Part shown: piece after piece, positions 1-11,300 of the stretch
How positions within the stretch are numbered: the first letter of the stretch is position 1
Layout of the letters: the number at the start of each line of letters is the position of its first letter
Assembly: GCA_033065855.1 (NCBI GenBank)
Contig: JAVXUO010000576.1
Span: forward strand, 29,421 to 93,420
Reading direction: 5' to 3'
Length of the DNA stretch: 64,000 nt
DNA from: Escallonia rubra
Taxonomy: Eukaryota > Streptophyta > Magnoliopsida > Escalloniales > Escalloniaceae
Position numbers and translations under genes: made by a program
The notes under the pieces: generated by a model
What the model was told of the DNA's origin: nothing
Database searches by the model: none
The model's input: only the letters and a program-made list of their open reading frames with translations

Positions 1-497
1 TAAAATCGATACAAACAAAAATAAAAGCACAAAGATTACAATAAGAAAGTCAACTGGAGCCGACTCTCTCGAGAGTGGCTGACAACATCAGGTGTCTGGA
101 TGTGCCATTAATCGTTACAATAATCACTTTCTTGGAGAAGAGTGTCAAAAAGGTCCGTGTTTGCTTTCCCATATGACATATATTGCTGCCTCCCACTTGC
201 AATGATGCGGAATTAGGCTACAGGTAAGTCACCTTTTCGGATGCTTCTTGAAAGCCTTCAACAGTAACCCCCAAGTAACTTATGCTCACGACTTCATTCG
301 TAACTTCTTTTAATACCACTGACTTTTGGTTTAATTTTGATATATTTACACTTAGGAAAGATGGGAAAAAGAAAAAAGGAAAATAAATTAGCTTCTTAAG
401 CTCATGGAAAAATAGTTTCCTGGTTGCCATAAAGACAAATTAGTAATTTGTAAATTTGCTAACTTTGCTAACTTTTTATGTTCCATATATATCTATA
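1..497. other. unassigned AT-rich sequence
   Basis: No gene, RNA gene or repeat could be recognised here. The short open frames lack ATG-initiated, conserved or domain-like content. It flanks the candidate Helitron end at 498. Confidence 0.5.
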
Positions 498-1541
498 TCT
501 ATACTACATATAAAAGTGTGGATCCTTGAAAATCATTCTTTGGACCACAATATCCTTGTTATATTTAAAAATCACTTCTTTACCATTCAAACATTATTAA
601 CATGCTTTGAATCTAAATTATTCTCACAATTCTATTTATTTCACTACTAATAAATATTACAATTAATGCATAGATGTCTCTCTCATTTTTCATAAAATTT
701 AACAATAATAAAAAGTATATATATTAATTGTCATCCACAACTTGATGTTTTATATAAATTAGGACATGCAATACCTTGATGATAACATCTTATGGCATAA
801 GTAGAATAATTAACTTTTTTCAAATGACCATTAGATTGTAACAATCTTCTTTAAAGTAGATGAATTTTACTGTTATGTTGTCTTACGGATAATTGGTTCA
901 GCCTTTTAACTAGGCAATGAAATTGCTAATATGATTCAACAAACCAAAAAGATTAAAACTAGACATGATTAATCATTTCCCTCAACTTTCCTATTGTTGG
1001 TTTTAAGACTGAATATTATATTTGTGTCCAATTACATATGTGTGTCTCTATGTTTTATTTATATAGGGTTGACTATGCAAATATTAGTTATTCTCCAACG
1101 CAAACGTCAAAACATTGATCAATTTAACTTACCTTTTCTTACTTTAATTGTTACGGAGTACTCTCACCATTTTCCTATTTATTAATAGATGTGACTATGA
1201 TTGAAAATTATGTTGTGAAATATTATGCCGTAATAAGATCTAGAAATTACTCATTTTTCACATTATTTACTAATTAACTGTCGACACAACCTTCTAACTA
1301 AGGGTGATTCTAACTCTTTCGCTTCTCTAAAATTTGAATCTTAAAAATAAAGGTTAATGGAGATGCTATCATTTTCTTTATATAGGTATCCCCCAAAGCA
1401 TGTTGATGAATACTTCACAAGTACAATATAACTCGGTATGCTTTTGGTTGGAGTAAGTCATTATGATTTTACTTCTAATTCATCTTTATGTATACTACCA
1501 TTATCTATTTAGATAATTTCTAACTAGATACTATATGACTG

Positions 1542-1941
1542 TGATGAAGAAGAAAAATACTACCCATGAGATGGTGCCACGTGTCACCATCTTGTGGCAC
1601 CAAAACTGTCAAAACCACTAATGGGGAAGTGGAAAACCTTAACCGTCCACCATTATGGTAATAACTCCTCACTTAGTAGTATTAACTGCCCATTAGTGGA
1701 AATAACCTCCCAAATTAATGGGAAATAACTACCCACAAGGTAGAGGGCCATATAAAAGGAGGAAAAAAAGGTGATGGGGGTAAGTGACTTCCAATTAGAG
1801 TTTACACTAAATCTATCTTGAGTTTACTCTGACTTAAGCATCGGAGAGTTCCCGCCGAAAATCCTTCCGGCGAGTCACCAGTGTTGTTTCTTTGTTGTGC
1901 AGGTCTATTCACGAATCAAGTTCCGGATTTCATCCACAATA
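1542..1941 (+). repeat. 5' LTR of the Tat element
   Basis: It begins TGATGAAGAA and ends CAATA (CAACA in the other LTR, one C-to-T change), three bases before the PBS. It aligns along its whole length with 10889-11300. A TATA box (TATAAAAGG, 1751-1759) lies about 210 bp from the start, giving a U3 of about 240 bp. Confidence 0.93.
1751..1759 (+). promoter_or_regulatory. TATA box of the 5' LTR
   Basis: TATAAAAGG is conserved in both LTRs (11110-11118 in the right one). It would drive genomic RNA of the retrotransposon. Confidence 0.6.
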
Positions 1942-1944
1942 TTT

Positions 1945-1963
1945 TGGCGCCATCCGTGGGACC
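1945..1963 (+). other. primer-binding site of the Tat element
   Basis: TGGCGCCATCCGTGGGACC starts three bases after the LTR, as expected for a minus-strand PBS. The TGGCGCC start is shared by PBSs for several tRNAs; the primer tRNA was not identified because the following bases do not fit tRNA-Asp. Confidence 0.7.
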
Positions 1964-1982
1964 CGAGATTCATGAATAGGCC

Positions 1983-3618
1983 ATGTCTCAAAATCCTAAT
2001 TCATAGGTTCAGCAAGGTGGAGCTCCTCCACTGGGGTCATCTTCAGTACTGATACGTGACTCAGCTCGGGGGGTATCCGCATCTTAACCGCCCAACCGCT
2101 GTAAAAAAGTCGTGAGCGCGGCAATAACCACTAATGTGGCGTGAACCACCATAGTTACGGCACCCTTGATCCCTACAGTAATACCGACGCCCGCAGCGAC
2201 TGCACCGGCATCTGTAGCAGTGATGCCACCAGCAGTGATATTTACTCTTCCATCCGCAAACACAGTCTTACGTCCACTTCAAACTATTGACGTATCTGAA
2301 CCTCCTACTACAAGTGTCACCGCGACGGGTGTGATCAACACTACTCCACCATCCATGGATAACCAAACAGACCTGACGGCCGTTATTCGTGCAATGCAAC
2401 AATCCATTGAAAAGTTTCAAGCTGCTATAGAGAATCCGCCTCCGCAGTCAGAACCACACAGGCCTCCAGGCACTTCTAAGACGCCAGAACGAACAAGCCA
2501 CAACCGACACGTGACACAAACGACGGATGAGGAATCCGATGACGAAAGGCGAAATCCGAGATCTATGAGGCATGAAGAGAACAATTATGAGGCTCACTCT
2601 ACCAGAAACACTTACGCCAATACTGGCGGTAATCGAGCGGAGCACTACTCCAATGCTCCAATTATAGTTGGACGACCATTCACAGAGGAAATCGATCTCT
2701 TCCCAACTCCTCCGAACTTCAAGATGCCTCCGTGCGAATCATATGACAGCATAGGGGACCCGATGGAACATTTGGCTCGCTTTACCTCAGGAATGAACCT
2801 GCATCTGGTCCCTGATCAGATCATGTGCCGAGCGTTCCCAATAACACTTAAGGGAGCCGCACATGCGTGGTTCCAACACCTCACACCTTACACCTCACTC
2901 CATATCCTGTTGGGCTCAGTTGGCGGAATCCTTCCGCAACAATTTCTTAACAAGTCGAATACAGAGGAAGAACTCCTCGGCTCTTTTTCGTATCGTACAA
3001 GGTCCCAAGGAGTCCTTGAAATCCTACTAGGCCTGTTTCAATACCGAGAAACTCCTCATTGACAACCTAGATCCAGGGGTGACTTTTGCTGCAATGGCAA
3101 GAGGTGTGAGACCAGGGACACCATTACGTTTCTCGCTGAATAAAATATCCCCGGAGAATATGACCGATCTACTTGACCGAGTAGAAAAGTATCTTCGAGC
3201 TGAAAAGGATTCGATGACCACCCAAGATGAGGGAACTTCTGGTCAGAAGAGGCGTGATCGTCCGGAGGGGAGGATGCCCGAAGAGCCTAAACGCTCACGA
3301 GCAACCCTTTCTAAACACTTCACCCCTCTTACCACATCTCGGGAACATATTCTCAACCAGATCAAAAGCCAAAACATCTTAAAGTGGCCTAAACCGATGA
3401 GGATGCCCGCCGATAAAAGGGACGCCCAGCTCTACTGCCATTTCCATAAAGATCATGGCGACAAGACTGAAGAATGCAAAGTTCTTCAGCGAGAAATCGA
3501 GAACCTTATTACGAAGGGCACCTCAAGCAATTTTTCAAGGCAAATGAGCGCCAGGGAGGTCGGCGAGGAGGAAGTCAAAGAAGGCACGAGGAGTCGGTTC
3601 CCAAGGAACCCCTGGTAA
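1983..3618 (+). pseudogene. gag: gag remnant (Tat lineage)
   Basis: The structural gag protein would form the virus-like particle. The likely start is ATG 1983, in frame with the body, but stops at 2004-2006, 2085-2087 and 2142-2144 break the N-terminus. A Pro/Ala-rich stretch leads into the gag core at about 2660-2890 (PTPPNFKMPP through AHAWFQHL). The frame then shifts near 2885-2910. Capsid sequence continues in another frame (LLIDNLDPG leading into FAAMARGV) past a TAG at 3028-3030. The C-terminus carries C-H-F-H-K-D-H-G at 3436-3459 and a further Cys at 3475, the Cys/His cluster typical of Tat gag. The frame ends at 3618. Apparent starts at 2166 (TTG) and 3079 (GTG) are artefacts of the breaks. 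Confidence 0.85.
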
Positions 3619-4184
3619 TAAACACAATCTCTGGAGGCCTAAGTGCTGGGGGAACCTCAAAATCAGCTTGAAAGGCTTACGCACGAAAGTCAACTTGACG
3701 CAAGGACCAGCTAAGTGCCCCAGGGCCCCCACCACCATAAGCTTCAATGATACAGATCTTGAAGAAGTCATTACACCGCATGATGATGCTCTGGTTATCT
3801 CCCTCCAAATAGATGCATATGTCATTAAACCCATCTTGGTGGACACATGAAGCTCTATAGATATTCTCTTTGAAGAAGCTTTCTCTCAAATGCAGATATC
3901 AGGAGATCGAATCCGGTCAGTCTCCTCGCCATTGTACGGCTTCACGGGAGCATCTGCACCAGTTGAGTAATTCCCCTCACTGTGGTTGTTGGGACGTACC
4001 CGTTTTAAGCTACTCAATCAATCGACTTCCTGGTAGTCAAAGTCAAGTCAGCCTATAATGGAATATTAGGGCGAGCGGGCCTCAACAAATTGTAAGTTGT
4101 GGCCTCGACGTTTCACCTATGTATGAAATTCCCAACTCCTAATGAGATAGGAGTAGTGAAGGGAGATCAAGCTATAGCACGCAA
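3619..4184 (+). pseudogene. aspartic protease remnant
   Basis: The stretch 3668-3850 reads into ISFNDTDLEEVITPHDDALVIS and then VDT followed by TGA (3848-3850), then SS. This is the retroviral-type protease active-site region, with the catalytic Asp present and the Gly of D-T-G replaced by a stop. A 1-bp shift near 3680-3690 separates it from the upstream frame. Downstream to about 4180 the match survives only in pieces. The enzyme would cleave the gag-pol polyprotein; this copy cannot. Confidence 0.75.
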
Positions 4185-5349
4185 GTGTTACATGGCTTCA
4201 TGAAGGAGGCGCTCGACATTGAAGACCAGCAAGATGAGCATACTTTCAGGCGAGCTGAGTCGGTAGAAGAACTTGTCTCCATAACACTAGGAGAAGACGA
4301 GAATCGCCAGTTAAAGATAGGTTCCACGCTGGAACCAGTTCTTCGCGACCAACTAGTATCCTTCCTTCGCTCTATTGAGGATGTATTCGCATGGAGCATG
4401 GTAGATATGCCAGGAATAGATCCATCCATAATGACCCTGTAAACCGGTGAAGCAGAAAAAGTGATCCTTCACGCCGGAGCGGCAAGCGATCATCAAGAAA
4501 GAAGTTGACAAGCTCTTAGAAGCAGGCTTCATTACTGAAATCGACTATCCAGAGTGGGTGGCTAATGTGGTCATGGTTCCAAAGGCTGGGATGAGCAAGT
4601 GGAGAATATGCATTGACTATACTGATTTGAACAAAGCTTGCCCCAAAGACAACTATCCTCTGCCCCGTATCGACACATTGATAGATGCAACCTTGGGGCA
4701 TGAGTTGCGTAGCTTCATGGATGCCTTCTCCGGCTATAATCAAATTCGCATGCACGATGACGATGTAGAAAAAATGGCCTTCATCACCAACGAATGCCTC
4801 TTTTGCTACAAAGTCATGCCTTTCGGCTTAAAGAACGCAGGTGCTACCTACCAACGGCTCGTCGATAAGATCTTTAAGCCTTTGCTATGGAAAACTATGG
4901 AAGTTTATGTTGACGACATGCTAGTCAAAAGCCTTTGTGTGGCAGATCACATTGCCGATCTCGAAGAATGCTTCAACCTTTTGCGCGAATATAAGATGCG
5001 GCTCAATCCAGCCAAATGTGCATTCAGGGTCTCATCGGGCAAGTTCCTAGGTTTTATGGTCTCGTACAGAGGTATAGAGGCCAATCCTGAAAAAATCAAG
5101 GCTATACACGACATGACCGCCCCAAAGAGAGTGAAAGAGGTGCAGATACTAACTGGATGGATAGCGGCACTTAGCAGATTCCTTTCCAAGTCTACAGAGA
5201 GATGTTTGCCTTTCTTCAAAGCTTTGAAAAACATAAAAGACTTTGAGTGGACCACCAAGTGCCAAGCTTCCTTTGAAGCGTTGAAAAATTATTTGTCAGC
5301 ACCCCTGCTCCTCCCCAACAATCCTCTCCAAACCACTTGTTGGGGATGA
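4185..5349 (+). pseudogene. pol (RT): reverse transcriptase remnant
   Basis: 4185-4442 encodes the linker upstream of RT and ends at a stop (4440-4442). It looks as if a few codons were deleted there, after which the frame continues as KPVKQKK, TGA at 4462-4464, then SFTPERQ. The RT core is open from about 4465 to 5349, with YTDLNKACPKDNYPLP, a FMDAFSGYNQI palm motif and the catalytic YVDDM (Asp codons 4912-4917). RT copies element RNA into cDNA. All core motifs are intact, so this is the best-preserved part of pol, but the upstream stop and a frameshift at about 5330, with stop 5347-5349, separate it from its neighbours. Confidence 0.9.
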
Positions 5350-6133
5350 GCTCTTTTTGTACTTGGCCATAGCAGACTCGGCTGTAAGTGCAGTGCTTGT
5401 TCGCGAATAAGACGGCAAGAAACTCCCCATTTACTAAATGAGCAAAGTACTACAAGGTGATGAGTTACGTTATCCAGATACAGAAAAGCTTGCATTTGCT
5501 CTCTTGGTCGCAGCTCGAAAACTTCGACCTTACTTTCGATCTCACTCCATAACGGTGCTCACGGACAAACCACTACGGCGAGTACTCCACAAGCCCGACA
5601 TCTCGGGACGACTAGTCCCGTGGTCCATTGAACTCGGGGAGTTCGATATCCGCTATAAGCTTCCCCCTTCTATCAAAGGACAGGCCCTGGCTGACTTCAT
5701 TGTTGAGTGTACTTTGCCCATTGAAGACGAGGAGCAGTTACCCCATAAAGAGCGGCCTTTTACCTGGACCCTCCATGTGGATGGTTCTTCCAATGCAAGC
5801 GGAAGTGGAGCTGGCTTAATCCTTCACGGCCCTGAAAACCTCGTAGTGGAATATGCCTTACGCTTCGACTTCCTCACTTCAAACAATGAAGCCGAATACG
5901 AAGCTCTTATTGTTGGGATGCACCTTGGAAAGGCTATGCGAGCAGAAGCGCTTCATGCCCATAGTGATTCACAGTTAGTCGTCAAGCAGTTTTCTGGGGA
6001 GTATGAGGCACGAGGTGCGAAGATGGCTGAATACCTCCAAAAAGTCAAAAGGCCGCAGAGACTTTTGTATACTTCAACATCACTCAAGTCAGCCGAGCAG
6101 ACAACACATCGACTGACGCACTTTCGCGCTTAG
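5345..6133 (+). pseudogene. pol (RNH-aRNH): RNase H and second (archaeal-type) RNase H remnant
   Basis: Continuing from RT in a shifted frame, stops at 5408-5410 and 5435-5437 precede a long open stretch from ATG 5438. It first shows the C-terminal half of the normal RNase H (ARKLRPYF, LTDKPLRRVL, SGRLVPWSIEL). A second RNase H follows, from HVDGSSNASGSGAG to NNEAEYEAL and HSDSQLVVKQ. Dual RNase H domains mark Tat-lineage elements; RNase H removes the RNA strand during reverse transcription. The frame shifts near 6045-6060, and the true C-terminus continues in the integrase frame (SRADNTSTDALSRLA). Confidence 0.88.
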
Positions 6134-7473
6134 CGTCTCTTGACCCGTCGGGGTTTAGTCGAACGATTCATCTCGAGCTTTTGCATGAGCCAAGCATTAT
6201 GACAAAGGAAGTTATGCAGACTGAGCATGAGCCGTCATGGATTGATCCCATCAAGGCCTACCTTCAGAACGGCATATTGCCTGTCGACCGGAAGCAGGCC
6301 AAGAGTGTCATCCTACGCTCGGCCCGATATGCTGTGGTAGAAGATGTGTTATATAAACGCTCGTTTACACTACCTTATCTGCGTTGCCTTACCCCCACTG
6401 AAGCAGATTACGCATTACGAGAAGTTCATGAAGGCATCTGTGGTCAGCACCTGGGAGAACGCGCGTTGGCACACAAAGTTCTTCGGCAAGGCTATTACTG
6501 GCCTACTATGCAGCAAGATGCTATAAGTTATACGAAGAAATGCGATGCCTACCAGCGTTTCTCCTCCATTCCTAGGCAAGCACCAAGCCCTTTGTCAACA
6601 TTAAGCAGCCCCATACCCTTTGCGATGTGGGGGATGGACATCCTGGGCCCCTTCCCCCCAGCCACTACTCAAAGCAAATTTGTGATTGTAGCCATTGATT
6701 ACTTCACTAAATGGGTAAAGGCCGAAGCCCTAGCTTTGATCACTGAAAGGAAATGCGAAGAATTTTTCTGGCAAGCGGTTATTTGTTGCTTTAGAATTCC
6801 GCGTGTGCTAATCACGGACAATGGAAAACAGTTCGATAATTCAACCTTTCGAACCTTCTGCGCAAACTTATCCATTGAACAACGTTTCACCTCTGTAGCG
6901 CACACATAAACCAATGGACAGACTGAAGTAACAAATTGCACATTTCTGCAAGGGATAAAGAAGAAGCTTGATGGCGCAAAAGGGCTATGGGTAGACGAGT
7001 TGCCTAAAATCCTTTGGGCTTACAATACCACCTCATGGACCTCTACCCGCGAGACACATTTTAGTTTATCGTTTGGCACAGTGGCATTATTTTCCGTTGA
7101 AATTGGATTACCTTCTCTTCGTCTAACAACGTATGACCCAGTCCAGAATGAAGAGGCCCTTCGTGCAAATCTTGATCTCCTCGATGAGCGGCGAGAACAA
7201 GCAGCGATGCGCCTCACAACTTATCAACATCGAGTCTCCAAGTTTTACGATCAGCGAGTACGTCCTCGAATCTTCCGAGTGGGCGACTTAGTCTTGCGCC
7301 GCATTGAAGCATCCGTACCACGAGACGCCATTGGAAAACTAGCGCCAAACTGGGAAGGCCCATATAAAGTTATAAAGCTGGGAGGCCCAGGAGCTTATCA
7401 CTTGGAAGATATGGACGGCAAAGAAATTCCTCGTACATGGAATGCCACAAATTTAAGGCGCTACTATGCATGA
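6061..7473 (+). pseudogene. pol (INT): integrase with one premature stop
   Basis: One continuous frame carries the end of the second RNase H, the HHCC zinc region, the catalytic core and the C-terminal domain (LAPNWEGPYKV). The HHCC has its His residues and first Cys, but the second Cys is Tyr (C-D-A-Y, TAC). The DDE triad is complete: Asp at 6637-6639, Asp at 6817-6819, Glu at 6925-6927, with 35 residues between the last two. A TAA at 6907-6909, just before TNGQTE, cuts off the catalytic Glu; it fits a C-to-T change. Integrase would insert the cDNA into the genome. There is no chromodomain, in line with the Tat lineage. Confidence 0.92.
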
Positions 7474-7788
7474 GCAAGACTAGGGGGGCCATACGCACTC
7501 CACACTTGGTCGCATACTAGATCTTACTCATGCGTAGGTCACTTTTGTAAGACTACAGCTCGTCACAGCCTAGTTTTCTTTGTATTCTTTACTTAGCGCC
7601 ATATGGCCACGGATGTACTATATCTTTACTATGAATAAGAATGGTTTGCAAGCAAGAATGCACAAACGCAAAATTCGAACCTTGATTGCATTAAAATTTA
7701 AGAGTTTACACATTGAAGCCCCAAGGCAGCAAAAGAAATTTCAAAAGATGCTAAAAAGGCTAAATCTAGTAGACAAGGCAATCCTAGT
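7474..7788 (+). other. spacer between integrase and the antisense gene
   Basis: No coding signal was recognised. It includes the 3' flank of the antisense gene that ends at 7789. Confidence 0.5.
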
Positions 7789-9912
7789 CTAATCATTATG
7801 CTCAGCAACATCTGTTGGTAACACCATCTCTTGAGAGCGACCTTCAGCCAGAGGTAGTTGCGGCCTTGAAACAGCCATAGATGCTGACCTCGAAGCACCT
7901 AAACTGCGGATCACAGAAGGACTAGTAAGCGTGCGGGAACTAGCAGCTTTCTTACGTTCGGCTTCTTCGGACCGACGCTCGGCTTCTAAAGCAACTTCTC
8001 GGGTGAACTTGTGCTCATAGATGTTCATGTCAAGTTCAGGATGATCTTTGGAGACATCGTTCTTGCATTCATTATAACCATGCACAAGTGCCCCTTTGGA
8101 GTCACGGAGACGTTGATCCATGAAAACCTTGGATCTCTTGAATAGTTACACAGCCTGAAAAGCCACCAAGGACTTCTCGGCTTCCAAATCACCAATGTGA
8201 GCTGATAGTTCAGCATTCTTTGCAGTCAACCCAGTGTTAGACAGTTCCAAATGCTCTACTTTCTTACTCAAGTCTTCAACTTTCTTCTCAGCCTCCCTGC
8301 GAAAGTTGTTCTCTATCATTACTTTCTTCTACTCCTCGTCCAACACTTTGTCTGTATCAATTAGCTTCTCGACGCCGATCTGCACCTGCACCATAGCATA
8401 TACACCAAAGAGTTAAGATCAAACAACAAAACTTTCAAAAGAAAGAAGAGAGAAAAAATGAACCTGCGACATTAGCTGAACCATCCCATTGGCTGTCTCT
8501 ATGACGCCATAGCCAGACAATGTCTTCCTATCCATGGGAATGATTGCGTGGCTGGACCAATCCCATGTCGTGCGAGGAGACTTGAACACTGACTCATCAA
8601 TAGATACTCCCTATGCAGGGCGATGCGGGGTATCAGGATGAACAGAGGATGATGTGGCTCTACTCCCAGCCCTGCTCGAGACTTTCCGCTTCTTTGAGGT
8701 CTCTTTAGACTTATCCACGGGACTCAAGCCCAAAACAAAGTTTTCGGTTTGAGTCTCCGTCACCTTTGGCTGAGACCCAGAAACCAATGCACCAAAGTCC
8801 AAATCATGCATCTCCTCATCCTCAACCCCATGTATTGAAGCCAGCTCGTAAGGGATTATGTCTCCCAAAACTCCTTGGGCATTGAATAGCGGCGAATCTC
8901 CTTGCGCTCGTGACGACATGTTTTCTGCATGCAAAACAAAAGTAAGATTACTATTCACGATTAGACAAACTCAAGGTTTGGTAAGAGCTTTACCAGGATC
9001 ATTTTCGCCTTCTTCCTCTTCCTCTTCATCTTCCTCTTCATCTTCCTCGTCAACAAAATCTTGAGGCTCAGGGGAGAAGATGATGCCACACTCGCGGAGC
9101 TGAGCATTACTCAAAGGATATATGGATTCTAAAGGCTCAGCCCTCTTAAACTTCCCAATGTGCTCGAGGTCAGTCTCTGACAAGTCCATTTCTTTTAATT
9201 TATTATAGGCTCTAGTCTCGCACTCAGGGAGCCATACATTATTGACTTCGCTCCTTTGAGACTTAGGCAATTTAACAAAAAAAAATTCTTTCCTTCCAAT
9301 GGTGATTGGATGATGGAGGGTGCGGAAATAGGTTGGCTTCGGCCTTTGGACGTCTACTTAAAAAATACCAACCTACCTGCTTAGTTATCGTGCAGATAGT
9401 AAAAACCATATGAATACTCTAACCCTAGGATTTAAACCTAGTTTATGGCATTGGTAGATGAAGAAACTCATAAAGCGCCATGCGTGAGCAGAAAATTGGT
9501 CGGGCATAAGCCCATAAACTTTCAAAACTCTGATAAAGAAAGGATGAAGGGGAACTATAAAACCATTGATGAACATGTCCCAATAAACACCAATCTCGTC
9601 GAGTGTAGTCATATTGGCTGATTCATTCTCATCAGGGAGCCTAAGTTTTATAATCAGCAGAATTTCACAGCGCTCACGTAGAAGTTTCAGGTCATAACTA
9701 CTCAACTTGCTTCTAAGTGTATGCACATCAAAAGGCTTAGGAGACTGAGCACTTTCCCTTAAGACTTTCTTAGCGGGAACTCCTCTTGATTCTTGGAAAG
9801 GAACCAAGGGAACTCCGGTTTTTAAAAATAAAGGATCAAAGGTGGGCTCTATCCTAACACCTTGTACATCATCAATAGGCTCAGAAACACATTCTTCATC
9901 CTCGTTGGACAT
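7789..9912 (-). pseudogene. antisense retrotransposon gene, 'putative gypsy type transposon' family, spliced, broken
   Basis: This gene runs opposite to gag-pol between integrase and the 3' LTR. It starts at ATG 9912; residues of about 98-170 (LHPFFIRVLKVYGLMPDQF, then WRFMSFFIYQCHKLG) match the Pfam family Transposase_28, common in antisense ORFs of Tat elements. Next come an acidic run (about 9000-9060), a basic KKRKV nuclear-localisation-like motif (about 8680), a Lys/Glu-rich coiled coil (about 8330-8180) and a tail to 7789. Two introns are visible: 8993-8925 (69 bp) and 8463-8386 (78 bp), both GT-AG and joining frames correctly. In-frame stops at 9385-9387, 9373-9375, 9358-9360, 8611-8613, 8329-8331 and 8146-8148 show it is dead; the first three could instead lie in an unseen intron. 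Its role is unknown. Confidence 0.75.
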
Positions 9913-10235
9913 AATTTTAGATCAAAACAAGAGATTTCAAAAGAAAAGTTGAAAACAAGTTTGAGGCTTACTTAAAAAAGAAGAACCTTCGAACTCTTTA
10001 GAATTCTCCTTTGAATGAAGCCTCCAAATCGCCTCTCTCTCTCTCTCTCTCAACACCACTTAAAGAAATGAGAAAGTTGTGAAAAGGGTAAAAGATTTTA
10101 CCCCTTATATAGAAAAAAGAGACACTTTCAACAGATGAGATCTCACGATGGTTAGATTCTCCTGAACACCTGGCAAGATCCAGTAAAATGACTGGGGGGA
10201 AAAATTACATGTTTACCCCATGACGGTGACTACAA
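9913..10235 (-). promoter_or_regulatory. promoter and 5' UTR of the antisense gene
   Basis: On the minus strand CTATATAAGG (10112-10103) lies about 190 nt upstream of the ATG at 9912, followed by a GA microsatellite in the leader (CT repeat at about 10030-10050 on the plus strand). A TATA box at this distance suggests the antisense gene is its own transcription unit. Confidence 0.5.
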
Positions 10236-10690
10236 CGTAGCCGAATAGATGAGCTACTTTGGTCCTAGCCTCTACCGAGCAGACGAGCGCATTGGACCAC
10301 ACGCCTCTACTCTAGCCGAGTAAACGAGCTACTTTGGTCCTAGCCTCTACCGAGCAGACGAGTGCATGGGGCCACACACCTCTACTCTTGCCTAGTAGAC
10401 GAGCACCTTGGTATGCATCTGCTCGGCTAGGCCGAGTAGACGAGCACCTTGGTATGCCTCTGCTTGGCTTGGCTGAGTAGACGAACACCTCACATGCCTC
10501 TACTCGGCTAGGCCGAGTAGACAAGCACCTTGGTATGCCTTTTCTCGGCTTGGCCGAGTAGACGAGCACCTTGGTATGCACCTCGGCCAAGCCGAGCAGA
10601 CGAGTACCTCACCCGCCTCTATTCGGCCAAGCCGAGCAGACAAAAATCTTATAATGCCTCCACTCAGTTAAGCCAAATAGACCACAGAGC
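10236..10690. repeat. hairpin-bearing minisatellite in the Tat 3' region
   Basis: Degenerate tandem copies built on GCCGAGTAGACGAGCACC. Copies start at 10390, 10431, 10472, 10512 and 10553 (period 40-41 bp); a longer period of about 75 bp is seen to the left (10251 and 10326). Many copies carry CTCGGCTTGGCCGAG, an inverted repeat, so the array can fold into serial hairpins. GC content is clearly higher than in the surroundings. Confidence 0.8.
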
Positions 10691-10873
10691 AACATTTCTG
10701 CTCGACCGAGCCGTAGAGATGAGCTCTTAGTAGTGTGTACTCAGCAACCCCCATGATTTCCTTCCTCGGCCTGACCAAGTAAAACGAAGGAATCCTAGCT
10801 ATTAGAACTGCTGAGTGGAAGATCTTTCAAAAAACCCAAGAGTAATGATTCCATATTCTCCTCCAGGGAACAT

Positions 10874-10888
10874 GGAATGGGGGGCAAG
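10874..10888 (+). other. polypurine tract of the Tat element
   Basis: GGAATGGGGGGCAAG directly abuts the 3' LTR start at 10889, the expected site for plus-strand priming. Confidence 0.8.
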
Positions 10889-11300
10889 TGATGTAGAAGA
10901 AAAATACTACCCACGAGATGGTGCCACGTGTCACCATCTTGTGGCACCGAAACTGTCAAAACCACTAATGGGGAAATGGAAAGCCTTAACCGCCCACCAT
11001 TATGGTAATAACTCCCCACTTAGTAGTATTAACTGCCCATTAGTGGAAATAACCTCCCAAATTAATGGGAAATAACTACCCAAATAACTACCCACGAGGT
11101 AGAGGGCCATATAAAAGGAGGAAAGAAATGTGATGGGGGTAAGTGACTTCCGATTAGAGTTTACCCTAAATCTATCTTGAGTTTACTCTGACTTAAGCAT
11201 CGGAGATTTCCCGCGGAAAATCCTTCTGGTGAGTCACCAGTGTTGTTTCTTTGTTGTGCAGGTCTATTCACGAATCAAGTTTCGGATTTCATCCACAACA
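10889..11300 (+). repeat. 3' LTR of the Tat element
   Basis: It begins TGATGTAGAA and ends CAACA. It is 12 bp longer than the 5' LTR because of a tandem duplication (CTACCCAAATAA) near 11085. TATA box at 11110-11118. Confidence 0.93.

Larger units (their letters stand above)
1542..11300 (+). mobile_element. Ty3/gypsy LTR retrotransposon, Tat lineage, decayed
   Basis: A complete but coding-dead element of 9.76 kb: LTR, PBS, gag, protease, RT, RNase H, second RNase H, integrase, antisense gene, minisatellite, PPT, LTR. The gag-end Cys/His motif, the second RNase H after the normal one, and an antisense ORF downstream of integrase place it in the Tat group (Tat/Retand/Grande-like) of plant Ty3/gypsy elements. 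The candidate target-site duplication is GACTG (1537-1541) versus GAATG (11301-11305), 4 of 5 matching. The two LTRs differ at about 18 of 400 positions by eye, mostly transitions, plus one 12-bp tandem duplication in the right LTR. At a commonly used plant rate of 1.3e-8 per site per year this suggests insertion roughly 1.5-2 million years ago (inference). Confidence 0.93.

Noticed and set aside
1945..1963. PBS assigned to tRNA-Asp
   Set aside because: Only the first seven bases (TGGCGCC) fit; the following bases differ, so the primer is left open.
2166..3062. Independent 298-residue gene
   Set aside because: It begins at TTG and is the middle of gag, in frame with the ATG at 1983 and broken by a downstream frameshift.
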